Positions 7,382 through 14,509 of a stretch of DNA of 15,713 nt are shown here, piece after piece. Where the stretch lies: NCBI GenBank assembly GCA_030616125.1, contig JAUWXZ010000005.1, positions 1-15,713 on the forward strand, written 5' to 3'. Below the pieces are notes generated by a model. The model saw nothing but the letters and a program-made list of their open reading frames with translations, was not told where the DNA came from and did not search any database. The DNA is from Candidatus Aenigmatarchaeota archaeon. Lineage in GTDB: Archaea; Aenigmatarchaeota; Aenigmatarchaeia; CG10238-14; SCSR01. Position 1 is the first letter of the stretch. The number at the start of each line of letters is the position of its first letter. A program made the translations under genes and the position numbers.

Positions 7382-7540
7382 TTAAATCACTATCCCACTA
7401 TAGAAAAGAATGATGGGAAACACTAAAACTCCCATCCCAAAGCCTCTTTTAACTCCAATCAAAGGCGCCAACAAGCCAATAGCAGTAGAAACAAATAAAA
7501 CCAATAAACCAACAAATCGCGTAAAAACAAAAGTAATCAA
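7382..7540 (-). pseudogene. Small hydrophobic frame resembling the C-terminus of a TctA-like membrane protein
   Basis: On the minus strand, 52 codons from a TTG at 7540 to a TAA at 7382 encode two hydrophobic segments with the centre AIGLLAPLIGVKRGFGMGVL. A TGA upstream in frame (after which no ATG occurs) means an ATG-started product is impossible. The GLLxPLxGVxRxxxMGVL pattern resembles, to my recollection, the tail of archaeal TctA/DUF112 permeases. This is therefore most likely a 3' remnant of a larger transporter gene, though a short TTG-started membrane peptide is possible. It converges on the neighbouring Mth938-like remnant. Confidence 0.4.
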
Positions 7541-7550
7541 TATCCATTTA

Positions 7551-7589
7551 TTTATAAAAGCATTTCACGCTTAATTTCTTAGAAATTAA
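7551..7589 (+). promoter_or_regulatory. alaS promoter with a palindrome near the expected transcription start
   Basis: A TATA-like TTTATAAA at 7551-7558 predicts a transcription start near 7581. Exactly there lies a 19-base inverted repeat, TTAATTTC-TTA-GAAATTAA (7571-7589), with 8-bp arms. The ATG of alaS follows at 7606 without a clear Shine-Dalgarno motif. The palindrome could be an operator or a weak leader hairpin. It is AT-only apart from one C and one G, so chance is not excluded. Confidence 0.4.
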
Positions 7590-7605
7590 ATTATAAACTG
7601 ATAAC

Positions 7606-9942
7606 ATGCTGACAAAAAAAAATTTAAGGGAGAAATTCTCAAAAGATTGGGAAAGATACTATAAAATAAACTTTTTGACAGAAAGGGGCTTTGTTCGTAA
7701 AGTTTGTGAAAAATGTGGAAAAGGATTTTGGACTTTAGATCCTGAAAGAAAAGTTTGTGATGATCAACCTTGCTCTTTTTATGAGTTTCTCGGTAATCCA
7801 CCTACAAAAAAAAGATTTGATTTGATTGAAACTTGGAAAAAAATAGAAAACTTTTTTGTTGATAGTGGGCATACGAGCATAAAGAGGTATCCAACAGTTT
7901 GTAGATGGTATCCCTTATTTTTTACAAGCGCAGGGATAATTGATTTTTATCGTTTAGTTGATGGTAATGTAACTTTTGATTTTCCTGCAAATCCTGTTTT
8001 TGTTAATCAACCTTGTTTAAGATTTAATGATGTCGAGAATGTCGGTCGGACAGGAAAGCATTATACATGCTTTACAATGGTTCAACAAAGTTCTTTGTTC
8101 AATGGAAAAGAGGGTTATTGGAAAGAAAAATGTATTGAGCTAGATTTTGATTTGTTAACCAAAGTTTTTGGAATTAAACCTGAAGAGATAACTTTTCTTG
8201 AAAGTGTATGGATGGGACCAAATGCTTTTGGTTCGAGCTTGGAATATTTTGTTCGTGGATTAGAACTAGGAAATGCTGTTTTTACTGAATTTTTAATGAC
8301 AGATTCCGGAATCAGTGAAATGAAAGAAAAAGTTATTGATATGGGTGCTGGCTTAGAAAGATTTGCTTGGGTCACTCAAGGTACTCCCACAAGTTATGAT
8401 GTAAGTTTTGCTCCCCTTCTTGAAAAACTAAAGAAAAAAATTGGAATAGGGTATGACAAAGAATTTTTCTTAAAGTATGCAAAGCTTGCTGGAATTTTAA
8501 ACCTGGACGAAGTTGCAGATATCGAACTTGCAAGAAAAAGTATTGCTGAAAAACTTGAAGTAAGTGTTGAAGAATTAAAACAAAAAATTGAAGAAGTGCA
8601 AGCGTTGTATGCAGTCTGTGATCATACTTTAGCTTTGACCTTTGCTATTTCAGACGGGTCTTTGCCCTCGAACGTAGCGGGGGGTTATAATTTAAGGGTG
8701 ATTTTAAGAAGAGCTTTGGGCTTTATTGATAAGTTCAATTGGAATTTGAATTTAGCTGAAATTTGTGAACTTCATGCTAAGCATTTAAAACCAGTCTATC
8801 CTGAACTTTTAGAACATCAAGAAGAAATAAAGAAAATTTTAGATGTCGAAGAAAAAAGATACGGACAAAACAAAGAAAAATCAAAAAGAATAGTTGAAAA
8901 AATTGTTGAGAAAAAAGAGGTAATAGATGAAGCAAAGCTAATTCAGCTTTATGATTCTGAAGGGATCACTCCTGAGCTATTAAAAGAATCTGGGGCCAAA
9001 GTTGAAGCTCCTCCCGACTTTTACATTAAAGTTACAGAAAGGCATATGCAGGCAAAACTTGTAGAAGAAAAGATCAGATTCGATGTTTCGGCTTTACCAG
9101 AAACAAAAATTTTATTTTATGATAATGTTTTTAAATTCAAGGCCAAAGTTTTGAAAGTTTTTGATGAAAAATGGGTTGTTTTGGATCAAACTGCTTTTTA
9201 CGCTGAAGCTGGTGGACAACTTTCAGATAAAGGTTTTATCGGTGGTATAGAAGTAAAAAATGTTCAGAAAATCGGTAAGGCTATAATCCATGAGCTAAGA
9301 AGGAAAATTGAAGAAGGCAAAGAGGTTGAATGCGAAGTTGACAAAGCTAGAAGAGAAATTTTGAAAGGACATCATACTGCTACACATGTTATAAATGCAG
9401 CTTCAAGAAAAGTTTTGGGTTCACATCTGTGGCAACATTCTGCTTTTAAAGATGTTGACAAAGCTAGGCTTGATATTACTCATTTTGAAGCTTTGACTGA
9501 AAAGCAGATAGAAAAAATTGAAAGTGAATCTAATGAAACTGTTGAGAAAGATTTACCAATAAAAACTGAAGTTTTGCCAAGAGCTGAAGCTGAGAAAAAG
9601 TACGGATTTAGAATTTACCAAGGGGGAGCAGTTCCTAGTAAAGAATTGAGAATTGTTTCTATTAGCGATATAGATAATGAAGCATGTGGAGGAACTCATT
9701 GTAGGTCTACTGGCGAAGTTGGATTTATAACAGTTTTAAGAACAAAAAGAATCCAAGATGGCGTTGACAGAATTGAATTTTGTTCAGGTGAAGTGGCTTT
9801 AAAGCACTTGAAAGAAAAAGAAAAGATTTTGAAAGAAGTTGCTGACAAGCTTAAAGTAAAAGAATCAGAAGTTCCAGAAGCAATTAAAGAACTTTTTGAA
9901 GAATGGAAAAAACTAAGGAAAGAATTGAGGAAGAAAAAATGA
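7606..9942 (+). CDS. alaS: Alanyl-tRNA synthetase lacking the C-Ala domain
   Basis: Class II synthetase that charges tRNA-Ala and edits Ser/Gly-tRNA-Ala. The archaeal N-terminal zinc domain has C34/C37 and C51/C56 (CEKCG, FWTLDPERKVC). The catalytic core includes QPCLRFNDVENVGRTGKHYT and the motif 3 region NVAGGYNLRVILRRAL. The editing domain has HxxxH at H590/H594 and CGGTH at C694/H698, so its metal ligands are intact. The protein ends at residue 778 just after the helical linker (LKVKESEVP to RKELRKKK). Archaeal AlaRS is usually about 900 residues with a C-terminal Gly-rich C-Ala domain; none is present here or in the next 200 bases. The stop codon overlaps the start of the next small frame (ATGA). 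Confidence 0.96.
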   Translation: MLTKKNLREKFSKDWERYYKINFLTERGFVRKVCEKCGKGFWTLDPERKVCDDQPCSFYEFLGNPPTKKRFDLIETWKKIENFFVDSGHTSIKRYPTVCRWYPLFFTSAGIIDFYRLVDGNVTFDFPANPVFVNQPCLRFNDVENVGRTGKHYTCFTMVQQSSLFNGKEGYWKEKCIELDFDLLTKVFGIKPEEITFLESVWMGPNAFGSSLEYFVRGLELGNAVFTEFLMTDSGISEMKEKVIDMGAGLERFAWVTQGTPTSYDVSFAPLLEKLKKKIGIGYDKEFFLKYAKLAGILNLDEVADIELARKSIAEKLEVSVEELKQKIEEVQALYAVCDHTLALTFAISDGSLPSNVAGGYNLRVILRRALGFIDKFNWNLNLAEICELHAKHLKPVYPELLEHQEEIKKILDVEEKRYGQNKEKSKRIVEKIVEKKEVIDEAKLIQLYDSEGITPELLKESGAKVEAPPDFYIKVTERHMQAKLVEEKIRFDVSALPETKILFYDNVFKFKAKVLKVFDEKWVVLDQTAFYAEAGGQLSDKGFIGGIEVKNVQKIGKAIIHELRRKIEEGKEVECEVDKARREILKGHHTATHVINAASRKVLGSHLWQHSAFKDVDKARLDITHFEALTEKQIEKIESESNETVEKDLPIKTEVLPRAEAEKKYGFRIYQGGAVPSKELRIVSISDIDNEACGGTHCRSTGEVGFITVLRTKRIQDGVDRIEFCSGEVALKHLKEKEKILKEVADKLKVKESEVPEAIKELFEEWKKLRKELRKKK
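9927..9930 (+). promoter_or_regulatory. Shine-Dalgarno motif before the alaS-coupled small ORF
   Basis: GAGG lies inside the last codons of alaS, eight bases before the ATG at 9939. It complements CCUC near the 3' end of archaeal 16S rRNA. This spacing, together with the ATGA stop/start overlap, supports translation of the small downstream frame from ATG 9939 and not from the upstream in-frame ATG at 9903. Confidence 0.45.
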
Positions 9943-10094
9943 TTCCAAAAAAAGAGTGGCAAGAATTAAAGAAAAAAGAAAAATTGGTAAATGGGGCATT
10001 AAAAGTATTAAAAGTAGAAGAAAAAGATTTGCCGCGCACGGTGGAAAGATTTCAACGGGAAATAAAAGAAATGGAAGAAAAATTGAAGAAATAA
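9939..10094 (+). CDS. AlaRS-linker-like small helical protein, coupled to alaS
   Basis: A 51-residue, highly charged helical protein starting at an ATG that shares bases with the alaS TGA (ATGA), with GAGG eight bases upstream. Its segment LKKKEKLVNGALKVLKVEE, continuing DLPRTVERFQREIKEMEEK, aligns without gaps to the last residues of the AlaRS just upstream (LKEKEKILKEVADKLKVKE, then SEVPEAIKELFEEWKK). By eye about 14 of 42 positions are identical, including the LKV and P landmarks. LPxTVERF is itself a common form of this linker in archaeal AlaRS. So it appears to be a duplicated linker, or the relic of a longer AlaRS C-terminus. It could pair with AlaRS as a coiled coil. An ATG at 9903 in the same frame would add 12 residues. 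Confidence 0.6.
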   Translation: MIPKKEWQELKKKEKLVNGALKVLKVEEKDLPRTVERFQREIKEMEEKLKK

Positions 10095-10160
10095 GTTTCG
10101 GCTAAACAAATTCTAAATATGGGTCTTGGAACAAGTAATGTAATTTCTTAATTTTCATAA

Positions 10161-10622
10161 TTATACATTTCTCAAGGTACATTCAAGAGGTGGAGAAATC
10201 AGCAACTCGCACAGAGTGTCGAGAATTTCATCATCTGTTGCATTAACTAAAGTTTCCCCACCATAATAACTTATAATCGTTAACTTTGGCAGTTTTTTGT
10301 CCGTACTTAAAATTTTTTCCAAAAATAGTTGATTTCCGAAATCAGTTGACCCCATTAAATTTTCCAGAAAAGATTCTTGTTCAGGACAATTAGCACAGGT
10401 CGAGTTGTGATAGAACTTGAGGATGGTCATACCATTTCTTATCAAAATATTTTCTTGATTCGAATTCAGTTCATAGTTAATTATATTGCTTTCTGGCAAT
10501 TTTGTACTTTCTCCAGAATACCAAAACGATTGCATTATGTTAGGAGCAATAACCATACCCAACATTAGCATAACTATAACAATTAATCCTATGTGTGCAG
10601 GTTTAATTTTCTTGAACTTCAT
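10161..10622 (-). CDS. Membrane-anchored thioredoxin-like protein
   Basis: A 153-residue protein with one N-terminal membrane segment (about 10-27) after a basic start (KFKKIKPAH), predicting an anchored domain facing outward. From about residue 64 the sequence has the thioredoxin-fold opening: a beta strand (MTILKFYH) leading to STCANCPEQ with the CXXC pair C76/C79 at a helix start. A later LPKLTII at 111-117 supplies the likely cis-proline region. Two more cysteines, C138 and C148, flank LISPPLEC near the C-terminus and may form a second disulfide. It probably acts in extracytoplasmic thiol-disulfide exchange; no partner is visible. It is divergent from the SpoIIM-like gene with 44 bases between starts. 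Confidence 0.75.
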   Translation of the reverse strand: MKFKKIKPAHIGLIVIVMLMLGMVIAPNIMQSFWYSGESTKLPESNIINYELNSNQENILIRNGMTILKFYHNSTCANCPEQESFLENLMGSTDFGNQLFLEKILSTDKKLPKLTIISYYGGETLVNATDDEILDTLCELLISPPLECTLRNV

Positions 10623-10666
10623 ATGAATATATCTCTATTTTAGTAATTTTTATTTAGGTAATAATT
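10623..10666. promoter_or_regulatory. Short divergent intergenic promoter region
   Basis: These 44 bases separate the start codons of the thioredoxin-like and SpoIIM-like genes, so both promoters must be here or extend into the opposite gene. On the minus strand the AT-rich TAAATAAAAATT lies about 25-35 bases before the thioredoxin-like ATG. AGGT at 10656-10659 may be a weak Shine-Dalgarno motif for the TTG-started gene. Confidence 0.3.
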
Positions 10667-11461
10667 TTGGTTTTGGAAAAAATAATATCAATAAGAAAAG
10701 CTGTAAAAAACCCTTGGTGGATGCTTTTAATTGGCGGGGTTGTTTCAGTTATTTGCTTAGCAATTTCTTTTGTCATATTTCCAAGCTCTGTTGGTTTGTT
10801 CACTGTGTTCCTGATTACAATTGTTATGACACCATTCATGCTGAATTTAACAAGATATGAAGAGGCTAGGGATGAGGAGTTAATTAAAGAAAGAAAAGAA
10901 TTGGGGTTGTTCCAACGGCATAGGGAAATTTTGATTATTTATACGGCATTTTTCGTTGGTATGATATTGTCTTTTTCAATAGTTTTTTTGATATTGCCAC
11001 AGTCAATAACCCAGAACCTTTTTGAAAATCAAATTAATGAGATTAAATTAATAAGGGGACAGGCAACATCTCCAGGCGGTACACTCTCAGCGATTGTTAT
11101 TAATAATATTGGGGTTTTGTTTATTGCGTTTCTATTTTCACTTCTGTTTGGAGCTGGGGCAATTTTTATTCTTGCTTGGAATGCTTCTATTTTATCAACG
11201 GCAATAGGAATGGCAGCAGGTAGTATGGGTGGAATAACAGGTTTACCTTTAGCTCTATTGGTTTTTTTCCCTCATGGTAGTTTGGAGATATTGGCTTACT
11301 TTATAGGTGGAATAGCCGGAGGCTTAATTTCTGTTGCTATAACAAGAAGAAAATCCAAATGGTCTTCATTTGTATTTAAAGATAGTTTTAAATTAGTTGC
11401 GGTATCAGTTGTTTTACTTATTGTAGCAGGGGTGATTGAAACTTTTGCAATCTTAATGTAA
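10667..11461 (+). CDS. SpoIIM-like (stage II sporulation protein M family) membrane protein
   Basis: A 264-residue polytopic membrane protein. Hydrophobic segments are visible at about 18-38, 42-60, 88-110, 142-165, 167-201 (one or two), 206-226 and 239-262. The second half has SpoIIM/DUF95 family features: NNIGV at 146-150, a small-residue helix (LFGAGAIFILAWNASIL), FPHGSLE at 201-207, a Gly-rich helix (GGIAGGL) and a final helix ending VIETF. In sporulating bacteria SpoIIM works with cell-wall hydrolases during engulfment. Archaeal members are common and of unknown role, so the name should not be read as a function. The start is TTG at 10667 (a second TTG is at 10673). Its stop codon directly abuts the leuS stop. 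Confidence 0.78.
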   Translation: MVLEKIISIRKAVKNPWWMLLIGGVVSVICLAISFVIFPSSVGLFTVFLITIVMTPFMLNLTRYEEARDEELIKERKELGLFQRHREILIIYTAFFVGMILSFSIVFLILPQSITQNLFENQINEIKLIRGQATSPGGTLSAIVINNIGVLFIAFLFSLLFGAGAIFILAWNASILSTAIGMAAGSMGGITGLPLALLVFFPHGSLEILAYFIGGIAGGLISVAITRRKSKWSSFVFKDSFKLVAVSVVLLIVAGVIETFAILM

Positions 11462-14182
11462 TTATTCCAAATAGATTCCAGGTTTTCCATATTTCGCTTT
11501 GCTTGTTTTTCCTTGTGGGTCATATCTTTTTGGATCAGAAGATTTGAACACAAAAACTTTTTTAAACCCAAATTGTTTTTTAAGATGTTCTAAAGTTTCT
11601 TTGAAATAATCCAATTCTTTATCAGTTGTTACATAGATATAAGCAATTTTCTTTTTTCCAGCTAACTTAATTATATGAGCTAAATCTTCTTTTGTATTGT
11701 TTAAAATTTCTTCTAACTCTTCGACTTTTTTATTGATTAGCTTTTTGTTCGGTTTTGGCCATTTTTCCAGAGAAACAAAACCTTTTTGTCCAAATAGCCA
11801 CCAAAGCTCTTCGCAAACATGTGGAATAACAGGGGCCAACAATTTAATCCATGTTTTGAAAATATCATTAAGTACATATTTTTCTAAACTTTTTTTGTTT
11901 TCTCTTTTTCTGTAACGAAGGACTAAGCTCATCAATTCAAAAAAAGATTTTTGAACATAGTTCCTAATCCTAAAGTTTTCCAGATTTTTCGTGCATTCAT
12001 CTATTATTCTATTGAACTTAGAGTAAAGCCATTTGCTTATATCGTCTAGTCTCTGTTCTTTTTTCTTTTGACGATAGGAAGAAACTAGGCTAAAAAAGTT
12101 TTCAAGCCCCTTTCTAATAGTTAATATATCTTTTTCTCTCCAATCCAAAGTCGTCTGCAAATTTACTGCATTAGAAGCATGCAATCTATACAAATCCGCA
12201 CCATATTTAGTAGAAGCCTCCACCGACGGAATCACGTTACCAAAAGATTTAGACATTTTTCTACCTTCATTTATCACATACTCGTTAAGCGTTATTTTTC
12301 TAGGCCAATGCTTTGAAGGAAATATTGCCAAGTGATTGAAAATAAAGAAAATCAGGTGATTGGATATGTGCCCTATGGCTGTATGTCTATGATCATTTGG
12401 ATACCAATATTCAAACTCCCTTCTCATTTTTTTAAGAATATCACTTTTTATTCCAGATACTTTTTCTATCTTTTCTGAATCTCCTTCGCCTAAAAATATA
12501 TAATTCCAAACTTCATCCTTAAGCTGCTCTGGTTTTATTTCATTATTTTTAATGATATGAATAACAGTGTAGAGTGCCATGTAAATTGTTGAATCGCTTA
12601 GGCTCTCTATTATCCAACCTTTTTCAAAAGGAAGTTCTGTTCCTATCCCTCTTTTTCTTGCACATGGTCTTTCATGCAACCATTCTACGACATCTTCAAA
12701 CTGTTTTCTATAAATCTCTGGTACAATTTCCATTTTTTTAAGGTGCTGTCTTACTTTTTCTTTCCATCCTTCATTTCCATAGTCTATAAACCATTGATCT
12801 TGTAAAACAGCAACTATAACATCTTCATTACATTTACACTTAACAGGTTTTTCTTTGGCTATTACTTCGTAGAACTTGTCACCAGCGTTTATATTTTTGA
12901 GTTCATCAACAATCCTTTCCTTAGCTTCGGCTACTTTTAATCCATTGTAATTTTCGCAATTTTCTTTTAGAATTCCGTTGTAAAATTCTTCTTTGTAAAT
13001 TGTTTCCGTGGCAAGATCAATTTTTTCTTTATCTTCTAAATTTTTTATTCCAAGCTTTTCACATTCTTCTATTGCGGGAAATTCTCCATAATTCTCTAAT
13101 TTGATAATGGAAATCGGTTCAATTTTTTTAACTATGTAGGGATCTATTCTGTATTTAACCAAATAATCTGAATTTTCCTTCAAGACTTTTAGACCAATCC
13201 AATCCCAGGGGGCATGCGCTGGAACAGAATAGACAATACCGCTAGATTCGTTGACGTCTACAAAATCCGCAGGCAAAATAATTACTTCTCTATTTATAGT
13301 GGGCACACTTACGTATTTTCCGACAAGCTTGTGTCCAGGAAAACTTTCTAAGATTTTAACTTTTTTTCCTTGTTTTTTGAGTTTTTCTGCAGCCCTTTCC
13401 GATATAATCCAAATTTCATTGTCTACTTTGGCTTTTACGTAAATTTTTTCAGGGTTTATCCATAAGTTTGTAGTCCCAAAGATAGTTTCTGGTCTTAGAG
13501 TAGCTGCCGGAAGATAAGATTCTTCTAGTTTAAATTTAACAAGCGTATATTCTCCAACTTCAGGTTTTATTACGTCCCCACCTTTTATATCGTCTTCTCC
13601 AACTGCATTATTACAATTAACACAAAAAAGAATTGGATAAGCTCCTTGTATTATGTAGCCCTTTTCTTTCAATTTTCTAAACTGCCATTGGATGAAAGAT
13701 GCATACTCCTTATCACCAGTTGTAAATTTCCTTCTCCAGTCTATAGAAAAACCCAAAGACCTGAAATCAGAAATCATAGTACCAGCAAAGAAATTTGCAA
13801 CATTCCATGGGTTTCCAAAAGATTCGACCAAAACTTCTACTTTTTTTCTTTCTTTGATATGCAAAGAAACATACTCTTTAAACAATTGAATAGTTTCTTG
13901 ATCCTGTTTTCTGATAAGGTCAGAGATTCCAAGAACTGGAGTGCCAGTTATATGAAAAGCCATTGGCCACAAAACATTTAATCCTTTCATTCGCATAAAT
14001 CTGGTGTATATATCACCATTAGTGCTAGTTCTTCCATGGCCTACATGTAAGGGTCCAGAGGCATAAGGATATGGCACGGTCATGAAAAATTTCTTTTTCT
14101 TTTTAGGATTAGCTTCGAATATCTTAGATTTTTCCCATCTTTTCTGCCATTTTTTCTCTATTTTTTTAAAATCAATTGGCAT
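11462..14182 (-). CDS. leuS: Leucyl-tRNA synthetase (archaeal type)
   Basis: Class Ia synthetase that charges tRNA-Leu and edits non-cognate products. HIGH is HVGH at 46-49 (after PYPYASGPL) and KMSKS is at 642-646. TLRPETIFGTTNLW marks the CP1 editing domain, where GIVYSVPAHAPWDW is also typical. A CX2C pair at 187/190 (CVNC) is a zinc-site candidate. The protein ends in KYGKPGIYLE, the form of C-terminus archaeal LeuRS uses to contact the tRNA long variable arm. At 906 residues it is slightly short but complete. The ATG at 14182 has AGGTG eight bases upstream (14191-14195 on the plus strand as CACCT). A TATA-like CTTTAAAT lies further upstream near 14224-14231. Its stop abuts that of the convergent SpoIIM-like gene. 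Confidence 0.97.
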   Translation of the reverse strand: MPIDFKKIEKKWQKRWEKSKIFEANPKKKKKFFMTVPYPYASGPLHVGHGRTSTNGDIYTRFMRMKGLNVLWPMAFHITGTPVLGISDLIRKQDQETIQLFKEYVSLHIKERKKVEVLVESFGNPWNVANFFAGTMISDFRSLGFSIDWRRKFTTGDKEYASFIQWQFRKLKEKGYIIQGAYPILFCVNCNNAVGEDDIKGGDVIKPEVGEYTLVKFKLEESYLPAATLRPETIFGTTNLWINPEKIYVKAKVDNEIWIISERAAEKLKKQGKKVKILESFPGHKLVGKYVSVPTINREVIILPADFVDVNESSGIVYSVPAHAPWDWIGLKVLKENSDYLVKYRIDPYIVKKIEPISIIKLENYGEFPAIEECEKLGIKNLEDKEKIDLATETIYKEEFYNGILKENCENYNGLKVAEAKERIVDELKNINAGDKFYEVIAKEKPVKCKCNEDVIVAVLQDQWFIDYGNEGWKEKVRQHLKKMEIVPEIYRKQFEDVVEWLHERPCARKRGIGTELPFEKGWIIESLSDSTIYMALYTVIHIIKNNEIKPEQLKDEVWNYIFLGEGDSEKIEKVSGIKSDILKKMRREFEYWYPNDHRHTAIGHISNHLIFFIFNHLAIFPSKHWPRKITLNEYVINEGRKMSKSFGNVIPSVEASTKYGADLYRLHASNAVNLQTTLDWREKDILTIRKGLENFFSLVSSYRQKKKEQRLDDISKWLYSKFNRIIDECTKNLENFRIRNYVQKSFFELMSLVLRYRKRENKKSLEKYVLNDIFKTWIKLLAPVIPHVCEELWWLFGQKGFVSLEKWPKPNKKLINKKVEELEEILNNTKEDLAHIIKLAGKKKIAYIYVTTDKELDYFKETLEHLKKQFGFKKVFVFKSSDPKRYDPQGKTSKAKYGKPGIYLE

Positions 14183-14314
14183 TTTTAAAACACCTTAACT
14201 ATAGAAAAATTAGAATTATCGGTAATTTAAAGTAATAGAAATAAAATAGACTCACCCTTAAAAATTATTTATTAAGTTTTTTAAATATCAAAAGATTTAA
14301 ATGTTTTATTGCAA
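14183..14314. promoter_or_regulatory. Divergent promoter region of leuS and tRNA-Arg
   Basis: For tRNA-Arg, TTTTTTAAATAT at about 14277-14288 is centred about 30 bases before the mature 5' end. A second AT-rich box, GATTTAAATG, lies at 14294-14303. For leuS on the minus strand, CTTTAAATTACC near 14220-14231 predicts a leader of about 20 bases that contains the AGGTG ribosome-binding site. No gene is visible in this stretch. Confidence 0.4.
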
Positions 14315-14400
14315 GCCCTCGTAGCTCAACTTGGATAGAGCAGCAGCCTTCTAAACCTGAGGGTAGCTGTTGGTTGTGGGTTCAAATCCCATCGAGGGCG
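14315..14400 (+). tRNA. tRNA-Arg (anticodon UCU) with an 11-nt intron
   Basis: A full cloverleaf can be drawn. The acceptor GCCCTCG (14315-14321) pairs with CGAGGGC (14393-14399), with discriminator G at 14400. The D stem is GCTC/GAGC with GG in the loop. The anticodon stem is GCAGC (14343-14347) with GCTGT (14366-14370), including one G-U pair. The variable loop is TGGTT, and the T arm is GTGGG-TTCAAAT-CCCAT. The anticodon is TCT at 14350-14352. Eleven extra bases after position 37 (14354-14364) are an intron at the canonical 37/38 site. CCA is not encoded. The mature tRNA is 75 nt before CCA addition. Confidence 0.93.
14354..14364 (+). other. 11-nt tRNA intron with a minimal bulge-helix-bulge site
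   Basis: The intron AACCTGAGGGT lies between positions 37 and 38. In the precursor, CUUC (positions 32-35) pairs with intron GAGG, giving the 4-bp central helix. UAA forms one 3-nt bulge and GUA the other. Cutting after the second base of each bulge removes exactly these 11 bases. Only a 4-nt loop (ACCU) closes the helix, so the inner helix of a full BHB motif is missing. Confidence 0.85.
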
Positions 14401-14404
14401 TTGG

Positions 14405-14432
14405 ATCCTGGCTTCAAATCCCACCTGCCGCA
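14405..14432 (+). pseudogene. tRNA 3'-end fragment (T loop to acceptor)
   Basis: CTTCAAAT-CCCAC-CTGCCGC-A has the form of a tRNA T loop (14413-14419), 3' T stem (14420-14424), 3' acceptor strand (14425-14431) and discriminator A. The preceding bases CTGGC pair with CCCAC at only three of five positions. No matching 5' acceptor (GCGGCAG) exists because tRNA-Arg ends only 12 bases before the T loop. It is a truncated tRNA remnant and not a second functional tRNA. Confidence 0.5.
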
Positions 14433-14433
14433 T

Positions 14434-14478
14434 GAGGGGTTAAAAAACGAACTTGAAATTCGAATCCCTCCAGACCCA
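14434..14478 (+). pseudogene. Second tRNA 3'-end fragment
   Basis: TTCGAAT (14459-14465), CCCTC (14466-14470), CAGACCC (14471-14477) and A match a T loop, 3' T stem, acceptor strand and discriminator of a different tRNA. A possible 5' T-stem strand, GAGGG, occurs at 14434-14438. It is separated from the T loop by 20 AT-rich bases, so the T arm is interrupted or rebuilt. No D arm, anticodon arm or 5' acceptor precedes it. Confidence 0.5.
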
Positions 14479-14509
14479 AATTAGATAGAGTTTTGTTTCT
14501 ATAATAAAA

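Noticed and set aside
9903..9938. The upstream ATG at 9903 as the start of the small ORF behind alaS.
   Set aside because: It would overlap alaS by 40 bases and has no ribosome-binding motif, whereas ATG 9939 has GAGG at good spacing and the ATGA overlap.
14434..14470. An intron in the T arm of a tRNA between GAGGG and TTCGAAT.
   Set aside because: The two T-stem strands pair well, but there is no D arm, anticodon arm or 5' acceptor upstream, so no tRNA exists to carry such an intron.
14401..14478. The tRNA fragments as 3' halves of split (trans-spliced) tRNAs.
   Set aside because: A 3' half needs the 3' anticodon strand and variable loop before the T arm. The first fragment has only 12 bases between tRNA-Arg and its T loop, and the second lacks these parts too.
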